Source of the DNA: Bradyrhizobium sp. SSBR45G
GTDB taxonomy: Bacteria > Pseudomonadota > Alphaproteobacteria > Rhizobiales > Xanthobacteraceae
Assembly (NCBI RefSeq): GCF_030159255.1
Contig: NZ_BSCT01000020.1
Location: 62,001 to 126,000 of the forward strand
Direction of reading: 5' to 3'
Length of the DNA: 64,000 nt
The position numbers and the translations under genes were made by a program. Positions 9,732-17,447 of this stretch are shown here, piece by piece. Numbering within the stretch: position 1 is the first letter of the stretch; every line of letters begins with the position of its first letter. The notes below the pieces were generated by a model. That model searched no databases. It saw only the letters and a list, made by a program, of their open reading frames with translations, and was not told the DNA's origin.

Positions 9732-9962
9732 ATGCGCAAGCTGCTTGCCTTGTTGTTCACCATTGCCTCGATCACGGCCGCACAGGCTCAGGACTCCGGC
9801 GCCGTGCGCCAGGCCTGCGGCGATGATGTGCGCACGCTCTGCTCCGGAATCATGCCGGGCGGCGGCCGCATCAAGCAGTGCATGATCGAGAAGTTCGACA
9901 AGCTCTCCGACGGCTGCAGGACGGCGCTGAAGGATGCGAGGGCGCAGCAGGGCGGCAAGTGA
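9732..9962 (+). CDS. small secreted cysteine-rich repeat protein
   Basis: 76 residues with a signal peptide (MRKLLALLFTIASITAAQAQ) and one short Cys motif unit: CGDDVRTLCSGIMPGGGRIK then QCMIEKFDKLSDGCRTAL. The spacing C-x(7)-C-x(11)-C-x(12)-C matches the eukaryotic Golgi-glycoprotein-like Cys-rich repeat also found in many rhizobial secreted proteins. All four Cys would pair in the periplasm. AAGGATCAT upstream is a plausible ribosome site. A longer relative lies at 22720. Role unknown. Confidence 0.8.
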   Translation: MRKLLALLFTIASITAAQAQDSGAVRQACGDDVRTLCSGIMPGGGRIKQCMIEKFDKLSDGCRTALKDARAQQGGK

Positions 9963-10245
9963 GGCCGCCTCCAATCGGGTGCGTTGCCGGCTGTCAGCCA
10001 GCATTCATGTTCATTGCAGCAAATACACTGTCGGCGAAGGGCGACAGAGAATACACTCCGGTGAACAAGCGACGGCGATGCATCACGCCATTGGCCGCAC
10101 TGCACAGCATCACCGGCTTCGCTGCCGATGCACTATGGTAATAGGGAGAGGTTTCGCGACGTCGAAAAAATTGCGAAACCAAAATGTGTCCGACAACGTC
10201 TAACGACTGGACTGATTCGAAACCAACCGAGAGGACCGCACCGCA

Positions 10246-10509
10246 ATGCGCAATCTGTTCACCTCCGCCCTGCTCGCCGCGACCGTGATGGTCGGCGCAT
10301 CGGCCGCGCAGGCCTTCACGCTTCCGGCCCAGCCCGCTGCGCCGGACAGCAATGTCGAGCGCGTCGCCGGCGGCTGCGGTCCCGGCTGGTTCCCCGACCG
10401 CTGGGGCCGCTGCCGCCCCGCCCCGCGTGCCTATTACGGCTATGGCTACGGCCCGCGGACCTGCTTCGTGCGCCCGACCCCGTGGGGCCCGCGCCGCGTC
10501 TGCCGCTGA
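10246..10509 (+). CDS. small secreted Gly/Arg/Tyr/Cys protein (GCG-type)
   Basis: 87 residues. Signal peptide at residues 1-23 (LLAATVMVGASAAQAF), then VERVAGGCGPGWFPDRWGRC and a Tyr/Gly/Arg/Pro tail ending in Cys-Arg. The GGCGPGW-x-RxGRCRP pattern is one I know from many short Bradyrhizobium exported proteins of unknown role. GAGAGG lies just upstream. A strong hairpin terminator follows the stop. In the 283-bp gap before it, 10150-10157 and 10173-10180 form a perfect 8-bp hairpin without a T-run; nothing else is visible there. Confidence 0.78.
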   Translation: MRNLFTSALLAATVMVGASAAQAFTLPAQPAAPDSNVERVAGGCGPGWFPDRWGRCRPAPRAYYGYGYGPRTCFVRPTPWGPRRVCR

Positions 10510-10526
10510 TCTGAACGCAAGTGACA

Positions 10527-10562
10527 AACGCCGCCGCATCCAGCATGCGGCGGCGTTTTGCT
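10527..10562 (+). terminator. rho-independent terminator
   Basis: A perfect 12-bp stem (10527-10538 with 10546-10557) is followed by TTTTGCTTTT. It ends the 10246 gene and, because the stem is symmetric, may also stop transcription coming from the FAD oxidoreductase on the other strand. Confidence 0.88.
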
Positions 10563-10648
10563 TTTGCGGATTTGTTGGAGCTGCCTGTCGGATCCAACCC
10601 CTCGCCACGAGCCCGCTGCGCGGTGACGGCTGGGTCAAACGAAAACGA

Positions 10649-12070
10649 TCAGTTCGCCGGGATGATCTTGCCGGGGTTGAAGATGTTCTGCGGATCGAGC
10701 GCCTGTTTCACCGAGCGCATTGCATCCAGCGCCTCCTGGCCGAGCTCCGACTTGAGGTACTTCTGCTTGCCCTGGCCGATGCCGTGCTCGCCGGTGCAGG
10801 TGCCGCCCATCGCCTGGGCGCGCTCCACCAGCAGATGCATGAACTCCTCGCCGCGCGCCATCTCGTCGGCATCGTCGACGTCGCACATCAGCGAGCAATG
10901 GAAATTGCCGTCGCCGACATGGCCGACGATCGGCGACGTCAGATTGAGCCGTGCGAGGTCTTCCTCGGTTTCGGCGACGCAATCGGCGAGCCGGGAGATC
11001 GGCACGCAGACGTCGGTCGCGACCACGCCCACGCCGGGCCGGATCGCCTTGACGGACCAATAGGCGTCATGCCGCGCCTGCCACAGCTTGGTGCGATCCT
11101 CGGGCTTGGTGGTCCAGGCGAAGTCGCCGCCGCCACATTCGGCCGCGATCTCGGCAAAATTCTTCGACTGCTCGGCGACCTCGGCCTCGCTGCCGTGGAA
11201 CTCCAGGAGCAGCAGCGGCGTCTCGGGCAGGGTCAGCTTCGAATAGGCGTTGCAGGCCTTCACCTGCGCCGCGTTGAGCAGTTCGATGCGGGCGACGGGA
11301 ATGCCGGTCTGGATCGCGAGGATCGTCGCCTGGCAGGCGCCGCGCACGGTCTCGAACGAGCATGATGCCGCCGCGATGGTGTCGGGGATGCCGCGCAGGC
11401 GGATGGTCATCTCGCAGATGATGCCCAGTGTGCCCTCGGCGCCGATGAAGAGGTGCGTCAAATCGTAGCCGGCCGCGGACTTCTTCGCGCGCGTGCCGGT
11501 CTTGATGATCTCGCCGTCGCCGCGGACGACCTTCAGCGCCAGCACGTTCTCGCGGATGGTGCCGTAGCGCACCGCATTGGTGCCGGACGCCCGCGTCGAG
11601 GCCATGCCGCCGAGCGAGGCATCGGCGCCGGGATCGATTGGGAAGAACAGGCCCTGGTCGCGGAGATATTCGTTCAACGTCTTGCGGGTGATGCCGGGCT
11701 GGATCACGCAGTCGAGGTCCTCGGCATGCACCTCCAGCACCTTGTTCATGTCGCGCATGTCGACACAGATGCCGCCGGCCGGCGCGTTGACCTGGCCCTC
11801 CAGCGAGGTGCCGGTGCCGAACGGAATGATCGGCACGCCCAGGGGTGCGCAGATGCGGACGACGTCCTGGATGTCGGCGGTCTCCTGCGCCAGCACCACG
11901 CCATCCGGCGGCTGCGTCGGCAGCCAGGTCGTGGTATGGCCATGCTGCTCGCGCACGGCCTGCGAGGTGATGAACTTGTTGCCGAAGCGCGCCGCGAGCG
12001 CGTCGAGCGCGCTTTTCAGCGCCTCCGGCGCAGGCCGTTTCAGGTCATGATGGGGGATGGTCGTCGCCAC
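10649..12070 (-). CDS. FAD-binding oxidoreductase, GlcD / D-lactate dehydrogenase type
   Basis: 473 residues of the vanillyl-alcohol-oxidase fold. The N-terminal half holds the FAD site (IPFGTGTSLEGQVNAPAGGI, PGADASLGGMASTRASG, SAAGYDLTHLFIGAEGTLGI) and the C-terminal half the substrate domain with GHVGDGNFH and CTGEHGIGQGKQKYL. Relatives oxidise D-lactate, glycolate or 2-hydroxyglutarate and pass electrons to cytochrome c or quinone. The frame opens at a TTG at 12103, but GGAGG precedes the GTG at 12070 by six bases, so I start there. It is divergent from the thioesterase at 12143. The exact 2-hydroxyacid cannot be told from sequence alone. Confidence 0.9.
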   Translation of the reverse strand: MATTIPHHDLKRPAPEALKSALDALAARFGNKFITSQAVREQHGHTTTWLPTQPPDGVVLAQETADIQDVVRICAPLGVPIIPFGTGTSLEGQVNAPAGGICVDMRDMNKVLEVHAEDLDCVIQPGITRKTLNEYLRDQGLFFPIDPGADASLGGMASTRASGTNAVRYGTIRENVLALKVVRGDGEIIKTGTRAKKSAAGYDLTHLFIGAEGTLGIICEMTIRLRGIPDTIAAASCSFETVRGACQATILAIQTGIPVARIELLNAAQVKACNAYSKLTLPETPLLLLEFHGSEAEVAEQSKNFAEIAAECGGGDFAWTTKPEDRTKLWQARHDAYWSVKAIRPGVGVVATDVCVPISRLADCVAETEEDLARLNLTSPIVGHVGDGNFHCSLMCDVDDADEMARGEEFMHLLVERAQAMGGTCTGEHGIGQGKQKYLKSELGQEALDAMRSVKQALDPQNIFNPGKIIPAN

Positions 12071-12142
12071 AGTGTCCTCCGCGAATTGGGCGGACCGTGA
12101 CAAAGGACGATCAAGGGGTCAAGGGAGCAAACGGAAGAGCCG

Positions 12143-12652
12143 ATGAGCGATAATGCAATGCCCACTCCACCCGCCGCGGGACCATTCCTGTCGCAGGTCA
12201 TGCAGATCGAGCCGCAATGGATCGACTACAACGGCCATCTCAACATGGCCTATTACAACGTGATGTTCGACCGCGCGATCGACCAGATCTGGGCCGAGCT
12301 CGGCATCGGTCCCGCCTACATGAAGGAGCGCCAGGGCTCGACCTTCACGGCGGAATGCCATGTGCGCTACCTGCGCGAGATCCACCTCGGCGATCCCGTC
12401 GTGGTCGCGGTCTGGCTGATCGCGGCCGATGAGAAGCGGCTGCACACCTTCGAGGAGCTGCGCCATGCGGAGGAAGGCTGGGTCTCGGCGACCTCCGAGA
12501 ACATGTCGGTCCACATCGACATGACCAAGCGCAAGGTCGCGGCGTTTCCCGGGGATATCCAGGACAACATCGGCCGCGTGTTGCGCGCCCATGCTGCGCT
12601 GCCGCGGCCAGACGGGCTCGGCCGCGCCATCGGCATGCCCGCGAAGAAATGA
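12143..12652 (+). CDS. hotdog-fold thioesterase family protein
   Basis: 169 residues with the acyl-CoA thioesterase hotdog core: IEPQWIDYNGHLNMAYYNVM (the Asp/Asn-rich active-site turn), a long helix, then FTAECHVRYLREIHLGDPVV. The WIDYNGHLNMAYY form resembles the betainyl-CoA thioesterase/carnitine-dehydrogenase-associated group as well as 4-hydroxybenzoyl-CoA-like enzymes. Its stop lies one base from the stop of the convergent amidase. No CoA-pathway gene is adjacent, so the acyl substrate is unknown. Start ATG follows GGAAGAG. Confidence 0.85.
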   Translation: MSDNAMPTPPAAGPFLSQVMQIEPQWIDYNGHLNMAYYNVMFDRAIDQIWAELGIGPAYMKERQGSTFTAECHVRYLREIHLGDPVVVAVWLIAADEKRLHTFEELRHAEEGWVSATSENMSVHIDMTKRKVAAFPGDIQDNIGRVLRAHAALPRPDGLGRAIGMPAKK

Positions 12653-12653
12653 G

Positions 12654-14153
12654 CTAGCCGGCGCGCACCCATTCGGGCAGCCGCTCGAACCAGGGCTGCG
12701 CCTGCTCGAGCTGGCGGGCGAGTTGCAGCAGCCTGAGCTCGTCGCCGAGGCGGCCTGTGAACTGGACGCCGAGCGGCAGGCCGTCGGCGGTCCAATGCAG
12801 CGGCACGCTCATCGCCGGCGTGCCCGTGAGATTGGCGGCTTGCGTAAACGGCACGTATTGCAGGCTGTCGCGGGCGATCTTGTCGATCAGGCCGTCGAGC
12901 AGGCCCCAGCGCGTCAGCACCCCGAGAAGGCCGATGCGATCGAGCATGTCGAGCAGCGTCTGCTCGGCCGTGGTGGGATCGCCCTGGCCGTGGCGGATCG
13001 GCGGATGGGCGAGCGTCGGCGTCAGCAGCAGGTCGTAGCGCGCATGGAAGCGCGCCAGCGCCCGGGCGAAGCCGTTCCATTTGAGCAGCTGCGCGGTCAG
13101 CGCGCCCGCCGAGATCGCGCCGCCCAAGGTCGCCAGCACCCGCGTCAGCAGCTCGAACTCCTCGCGCTTCGCGCCCTTGGCGCCGGCGTCGGCCACCAGG
13201 GCTGCGACCTGGCCGAAATAGATGTGCAGGAACGAGGTCGCGAGCGCCGCTCCGTCGATGTCGGGCGTGGCCTCCTCGACCTCGTGGCCGAGCCCTTGCA
13301 GAAGCTTGACGGCGTTCTCGACCGCGAGCTTTGCCTCCGCGTGCACCTCGGTGCCGATCGGCGAGGCCGCCGTGAAGCCGATGCGCAGCCGTGTTGGATC
13401 GCGCGTGACGGCATTGGCGAACACCACGCCGGGCTCGGCCACGAGAAAGGGATCGCCGGGCTCGGCGCCAGCGATGACGTCGAGCGCCAGCGCGGTATCG
13501 CGCACGCTGCGCGAGATCACGCCTTCGCAGGACGCGCCGAACCAGTATTCGCCGAAGCCCGGCCCCGACGAGACCAGGCCGCGCGACGGCTTCAGCCCGA
13601 ACAGGCCGCAGCAGGCGGCGGGAATCCGGATCGAGCCACCGCCATCATTGCCGGCGGCCATCGGCACCACGCCGGAGGCGACCGCCGCCGCGGCGCCGCC
13701 GCTGGAGCCGCCCGGCGTGTGCGCCGCATTCCAGGGATTGTCGACGCGGCCGAAGGCGCGCGAATCCGAGACGCCCTTCAGCGCGAGCTCCGGCAGGTTG
13801 GTCTTGCCGAAAATGATGAGGCCCGCGTCGAGATAGCGCCTGACAACATGCGCATGCTGCCCCGCCGCGACGCCGGCCAGGGCCTTGCTGCCATAGGCGG
13901 TCGGCAACCCCGCATAGTCCTGGGCGCAGTCCTTGATCAGGAACGGCACGCCGGTCAACGGCCCCGTCGCCGGCCTCGCCAGCTGCGCCTGCGCCTCGCG
14001 CTCCATCAGCGTGCAGATCGCGTTCGTCCTGGGCTGCGCCCGCGCGTGCTGCTTCAGCGCGAGCTGCAGCAGCTCCGAGGCGGTCGTCTCGCCAGAGCGA
14101 ACGGCTTCGGCCAGCGCGACCGCATCGCGCTGCAGATAATCCTGGACGTTCAC
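12654..14153 (-). CDS. amidase signature family enzyme
   Basis: 499 residues with the amidase-signature catalytic core: Lys in FLIKDCAQDYAGLPTAYGSK and the Gly/Ser-rich segment PGGSSGGAAAAVASGVVPMA, followed by GNDGGGSIRIPAACCGLFGL, together giving the Ser-cisSer-Lys triad. Such enzymes hydrolyse aryl or aliphatic amides, or form GatA-like subunits; no gatB/gatC neighbours exist here, so a free-standing amidase (possibly 6-aminohexanoate-cyclic-dimer-hydrolase-like) is more likely. I start at the GTG at 14153, five bases after GGGAGG; the frame reaches back to 14321 but has no ribosome site. Physiological amide unknown. Confidence 0.9.
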   Translation of the reverse strand: MNVQDYLQRDAVALAEAVRSGETTASELLQLALKQHARAQPRTNAICTLMEREAQAQLARPATGPLTGVPFLIKDCAQDYAGLPTAYGSKALAGVAAGQHAHVVRRYLDAGLIIFGKTNLPELALKGVSDSRAFGRVDNPWNAAHTPGGSSGGAAAAVASGVVPMAAGNDGGGSIRIPAACCGLFGLKPSRGLVSSGPGFGEYWFGASCEGVISRSVRDTALALDVIAGAEPGDPFLVAEPGVVFANAVTRDPTRLRIGFTAASPIGTEVHAEAKLAVENAVKLLQGLGHEVEEATPDIDGAALATSFLHIYFGQVAALVADAGAKGAKREEFELLTRVLATLGGAISAGALTAQLLKWNGFARALARFHARYDLLLTPTLAHPPIRHGQGDPTTAEQTLLDMLDRIGLLGVLTRWGLLDGLIDKIARDSLQYVPFTQAANLTGTPAMSVPLHWTADGLPLGVQFTGRLGDELRLLQLARQLEQAQPWFERLPEWVRAG

Positions 14154-14334
14154 AATTGCCTCCCCACGCCGCCATCCGCAGGAAACGATCGTAGCTGATT
14201 CTGGCTGCAGTTGCGGCGCGGCCGCAGGAATCGAGGCGATAATGCGGCACGATCGAGGAGATTGCGGCGATGCAATGATCGATGTCGGCTGATTTGACGG
14301 CCGAACTGCGCCGCGCATCACGATTTTAGTTAAT

Positions 14335-14348
14335 TTGATTCAGATCAT
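14335..14348 (+). promoter_or_regulatory. FNR/FixK-type box upstream of the roadblock/diiron operon
   Basis: TTGAT-TCAG-ATCAT matches the FNR/FixK consensus TTGAT-N4-ATCAA at 9 of 10 defined bases. Its centre (14341.5) would put a class II start site near 14383, 31 bp before the ATG at 14414, with TAACTT (14372-14377) in the -10 position. This predicts induction at low oxygen by a FixK/FNR regulator. In the 260-bp gap before the gene nothing else is obvious. Confidence 0.6.
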
Positions 14349-14361
14349 TCGTCGCGTCGCT

Positions 14362-14430
14362 GGCACCGACCTAACTTACGCATCGTTAGTTGCGTAGAGT
14401 TGACGAGAGAGCGATGGGACGCCTCGCAAG
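14362..14430 (+). repeat. leader direct repeat, copy 1 (at operon start)
   Basis: About 69 bp spanning the proximal promoter, leader and first codons of the roadblock gene. It matches 17459-17525 at 20 of 28 aligned bases in the first part, 9 of 10 through TTAGTTGCGT-x-GAG, and again in CGAGAG ... ATGGGAC with a GCAAG/GCGAAG end. Confidence 0.7.
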
Positions 14431-15244
14431 CCTGCTGAGCAGAGCGCACGGCCCGCATGAGGATGCAGCGGCGGTGCCCGTGACCACCGCGGACTACTTC
14501 ATCCTGCTGTCGCGGGCGATGGAGAACCTCCCGGACTCCGGCCCGGAACAGCGGGCCGAAGTCTATCAGTCGGCGCGCCAGGCGCTGCTGACACAGCTCG
14601 AGGCGATGGATCCGCCGGTGTCGCGATCGCGCATCAAGGCCGAGCAGCGCGCGCTCGACGACGCCGTCGACACGATCGAAACACGCGCGGTGACGGCACC
14701 GGACGACAGTCCGGCGCTTTCGACGCCGCTGGTCCCCGACGAACCGCTCGCCTCGGCAGCGGATTGCGACATTGCGACGACTTCCATTTCATCAGCTCGA
14801 ACTGACGCCGAGGACAACGCCATGGCTCAAAGTCAATTTCATTCCAGGTTCGCCCCGCGCGCGGTCGAGGAGAAGCCGATGTCACGTCTCGATGAAATCA
14901 ACCGCGTGCTGCGCAAGCTGCAGAGCGACTCCTTCGGGGTCGAGGCCTGCGCGCTGATCTCGGAGGACGGGCTGATGATCGCAAGCGTGCTCGCCGCCGA
15001 CATGGAGGAGACGCGGGTTGCCGGCATGACCGCGACGCTGCTCTCGCTCGGCGGCCGCGCCTCCATGGAGCTCGGCCGCAGCCATCTGCAGGAGGTCATC
15101 ATCCGCGGCGAATCCGGCTACGCCGTGCTGGTCAGCGCCGGCCGCGGCGCGCTGCTGCTCGCGCTGACCAACGAGAACAGCAAGCTGGGTCTGACCTTCT
15201 TCGACATGCGCGAGGCGGTCAGGTCGCTGCAGAAAGTGCTGTAG
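14414..15244 (+). CDS. roadblock/LC7 domain protein with N-terminal helical module
   Basis: 276 residues in three parts. Residues 23-90 are a helical module (TTADYFILLSRAMENLPDSG ... DPPVSRSRIKAEQRALDDAV) of a pattern that recurs at the N-terminus of otherwise unrelated rhizobial proteins. Residues 91-155 are an Ala/Ser/Asp/Pro linker. Residues 157-276 are a roadblock/LC7 domain (MSRLDEINRVLRKLQSDSFG, ALISEDGLMIASVLAADMEE, GYAVLVSAGRGALLLALTNE). Roadblock proteins dimerise and often regulate small GTPases (MglB type), but no GTPase gene is near. ATG at 14414 follows GACGAGAG. An internal in-frame ATG (residue 137) could yield the free roadblock domain. First gene of a four-gene operon behind a FixK-like box. 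Confidence 0.85.
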   Translation: MGRLASLLSRAHGPHEDAAAVPVTTADYFILLSRAMENLPDSGPEQRAEVYQSARQALLTQLEAMDPPVSRSRIKAEQRALDDAVDTIETRAVTAPDDSPALSTPLVPDEPLASAADCDIATTSISSARTDAEDNAMAQSQFHSRFAPRAVEEKPMSRLDEINRVLRKLQSDSFGVEACALISEDGLMIASVLAADMEETRVAGMTATLLSLGGRASMELGRSHLQEVIIRGESGYAVLVSAGRGALLLALTNENSKLGLTFFDMREAVRSLQKVL

Positions 15245-15307
15245 CGCAGCATTCGTCCAGTGAGCCGGCGCGCTTCGATTCTCGTAAGCGCCGGCGGGAG
15301 TAGCTCA

Positions 15308-16069
15308 ATGGCCAATACCGTCCTCTATGACGACGGCGTTCACAAGAACATCCTGCTGGAGGATTTCAGCGCCGGCGACCTCGCCGTGCAGGCGAACCAG
15401 CATCTGATCATCCACGATCGCGTCGGCATGCTGCTCGATCCCGGCGGCCACAAGGTCTATTCCCGGGTGCTGGGCGAGACCTTCAGCGAACTGTCGGGCG
15501 GCCGGCTGCAATATTTGTTCCTGTCGCACCAGGATCCGGACATCGTCGCGGCCATCAACGGCTGGCTGATGACCACCGATGCCGACGCGTATATCTCGTC
15601 GCTGTGGACCCGCTTCGTGCCGCATTTCGGCTTCGACCATATCGTCGCCGACCGGCTGAAGCCGATCCCCGACGAGGGCATGGTGTTCGACCTCGCCGGC
15701 TGCAAGCTCTCAGCGCTGCCGGCGCATTTCCTGCACAGCGAGGGCAACTTCCAGCTCTACGATCCGATCTCGAAGATCCTCTACAGCGGCGATCTCGGCG
15801 CCTCGATCGGCGTCGACTACACGGTCGTGCGCGATTTCAAGGCCCATCTCCGCTTCATGGAAAGCTTCCACCGGCGCTACATGGTGTCGAACCGGGTGAT
15901 GAAGGCGTGGGCGCAGATGGTGCGGCCGCTCGACATCGAGATCATCGCCCCGCAGCACGGCGCGCTGTTTCCGGATGCGGCGATGTCACGCCAGTTCATC
16001 GAGTGGTGCGCGGGCCTCGAATGCGGCATCGACCTCATCACCCCGCTGTTCAAGGTGCCGGCGGGCTGA
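15308..16069 (+). CDS. diiron metallo-beta-lactamase-fold protein, flavodiiron/ODP-like, no flavodoxin domain
   Basis: 253 residues, a stand-alone version of the flavodiiron diiron domain. All six ligand positions can be matched: H74-x-D76-x-D78 (FLSHQDPD; canonical flavodiiron proteins have Glu at the middle one), H143 (FLHSEGN), D162 (YSGDLGA) and H217 (APQHGAL). Proteins of this kind bind or reduce O2 or NO; oxygen-binding diiron proteins (ODP) in chemotaxis loci act as sensors rather than reductases. No rubredoxin or flavodoxin domain is attached, which favours sensing. GGGAG precedes ATG 15308 by eight bases. It lies 63 bp after the roadblock gene and 2 bp before the OmpA gene. Confidence 0.85.
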   Translation: MANTVLYDDGVHKNILLEDFSAGDLAVQANQHLIIHDRVGMLLDPGGHKVYSRVLGETFSELSGGRLQYLFLSHQDPDIVAAINGWLMTTDADAYISSLWTRFVPHFGFDHIVADRLKPIPDEGMVFDLAGCKLSALPAHFLHSEGNFQLYDPISKILYSGDLGASIGVDYTVVRDFKAHLRFMESFHRRYMVSNRVMKAWAQMVRPLDIEIIAPQHGALFPDAAMSRQFIEWCAGLECGIDLITPLFKVPAG

Positions 16070-16071
16070 CA

Positions 16072-16806
16072 ATGCTGGCGCCTTCCCCCAACATCGCATT
16101 CACTTCGCCCGCCGCTGCCTGGGTGGTGGCCGGCGAAGACGCGCCAGCCTGGCTCGCCACCGGTTTCGCGGTCGCAGGGACGCTGGTCGCCGTGATGTCG
16201 GCCTCGCTGTGGCAGCAGGCACCGGCCGCGCCGCCAGCAATGGCCGCGGTTCAGGTGCGGCCGGCGCTCGTCGTCGAACCGCCGCCGAAGCCACCAGACA
16301 CCCCGGTGCCTCTCCCCGCGCAGATCCTCGCGCCTCCGATGCCAATGCCCGCGACCGTGCAGGTCGAGCCACCGGCTCCGCCCGCGGCACCGATCGCTCG
16401 CCCGGAGCCCCCGGCCGCCGTCAAGGCGGCCAGCGAATGTTTCGCACCACTGGCGATCGCGTTCGAGCGCGGCAGCACGCGCCCCAATCCGGCGGACATG
16501 AAGCGCTCGGTGACGATCCTGCAGAAGGCGCTGACGCGGCACGCCGACGCGACGCTCGTCATCGAGGGACACGCCGATGCCAGCGGCAGCGAGGATCTCA
16601 ACGTGCTGCTGAGCTATTCGCGCGCCAAGGCGGTCGCGGAGCTGCTGAAGAAAGGCGGCATCGCCTCCCGGCAGATTGCCGTCCGTGCGGCCGGCGCAGG
16701 CGCCGCACACGGCAATGCCGACGCCGTCGCCGGCGACCGCAGGGCTATCATGCGCATCGCCGGCATCGACGATTGCGACCAACTCACAGCGACGAAGCAA
16801 CCATGA
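16072..16806 (+). CDS. inner-membrane-anchored OmpA-domain protein
   Basis: 244 residues: short cytoplasmic start, one transmembrane segment (about 27-48), a Pro/Ala/Val-rich linker (50-120) that could span part of the periplasm, then an OmpA/MotB-like peptidoglycan-binding domain (about 123-235) with FERGSTRPN, VIEGHADASGSEDLN and LLSYSRAKAVAELL, the last carrying the conserved LSxxRAxxV helix. The architecture is that of MotB/Pal-type anchors. The start lies 2 bp after the diiron gene stop and the stop overlaps the next start (ATGA), so the three are translationally linked. I infer that it ties the complex to the cell wall. Confidence 0.85.
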   Translation: MLAPSPNIAFTSPAAAWVVAGEDAPAWLATGFAVAGTLVAVMSASLWQQAPAAPPAMAAVQVRPALVVEPPPKPPDTPVPLPAQILAPPMPMPATVQVEPPAPPAAPIARPEPPAAVKAASECFAPLAIAFERGSTRPNPADMKRSVTILQKALTRHADATLVIEGHADASGSEDLNVLLSYSRAKAVAELLKKGGIASRQIAVRAAGAGAAHGNADAVAGDRRAIMRIAGIDDCDQLTATKQP

Positions 16807-17447
16807 CGATCTATGCCATCGTGAGCGGCCTCGGCGCCGCCATCCTCCTGCTGACGGCAGGCTATCTGTTCGGCGCGCGCCAGGGCGCGCTGGCGCGCGA
16901 TCAGTTGCGGCGGCAGGTGCAGCTGCAGGCGGCGAGCCTCGACCAGTTGCAGGAGCAGACGAGCCACGACGCGACCGAGCGCGAGACCAGCCTGCGCAGC
17001 GCGATCCAGGACGTCTTGGCGCCCCTGGTCGAACGCGAGCGGATCTCGCTGGATCTGGCGCAGCTGGCGAGCCGGCCCGGGCGCCGGCGCGAGCTGGTGC
17101 CGCTGCTCGACAGGATCGCCGAGGTCGGCCGCTTCGAGACCGTGCTGTTGACGAACGAGGAAGGCCTGCCGCTCGCGGCCAACACCAACGGCCACCATAC
17201 CGAACGGCTCGCCGCGGCCGCCACCCGGCTGTCGCTGGTTGCCGAGAAGATCGGCGGTGAGCATGACGTCGCCCCGCTGTCGGTCATGCTGCGCGACGCC
17301 TCGGAGGCGACGACGCTGTGTCGCATGTTCCGCGTGCAGGACCAGACACTGACCCTGACCGCGCTCTCCAGCGACCCGCGCCTCGCGTCGGTGGCGCTCG
17401 ATCCCGCGCTCGCAAAAGTCCAGGTTGCGCTGACCGCGCCGGCCTGA
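16803..17447 (+). CDS. membrane-anchored protein with coiled coil and roadblock-like C-terminal domain
   Basis: 214 residues. TM segment at 4-24 (IVSGLGAAILLLTAGYLFGA), a Gln/Glu/Arg-rich helix likely to be coiled coil (about 26-90), then an alpha/beta domain (about 97-212) whose order IAEVGRFETVLLTNEEGLPL, a helix, a central strand, DQTLTLTALSSD and a final helix fits roadblock/LC7. That fold call is inference from pattern; no signature is diagnostic. The start overlaps the OmpA gene stop (ATGA at 16803). It could pair with the roadblock domain of the first gene to recruit it to the membrane. Not a family I can name. Confidence 0.75.
   Translation: MTIYAIVSGLGAAILLLTAGYLFGARQGALARDQLRRQVQLQAASLDQLQEQTSHDATERETSLRSAIQDVLAPLVERERISLDLAQLASRPGRRRELVPLLDRIAEVGRFETVLLTNEEGLPLAANTNGHHTERLAAAATRLSLVAEKIGGEHDVAPLSVMLRDASEATTLCRMFRVQDQTLTLTALSSDPRLASVALDPALAKVQVALTAPA

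Noticed and set aside
12591..14198. 535-codon plus-strand frame opposite the amidase
   Set aside because: Shadow frame; the amidase on the other strand has catalytic motifs and a ribosome site.
14361..14377. TGGCAC as a possible sigma-54 -24 element, or GGCAC-N17-CGTT as an EcfG promoter, before the roadblock gene
   Set aside because: No TTGC at the -12 position, and the EcfG -35 should be GGAAC; the FixK-type box explains the region better.
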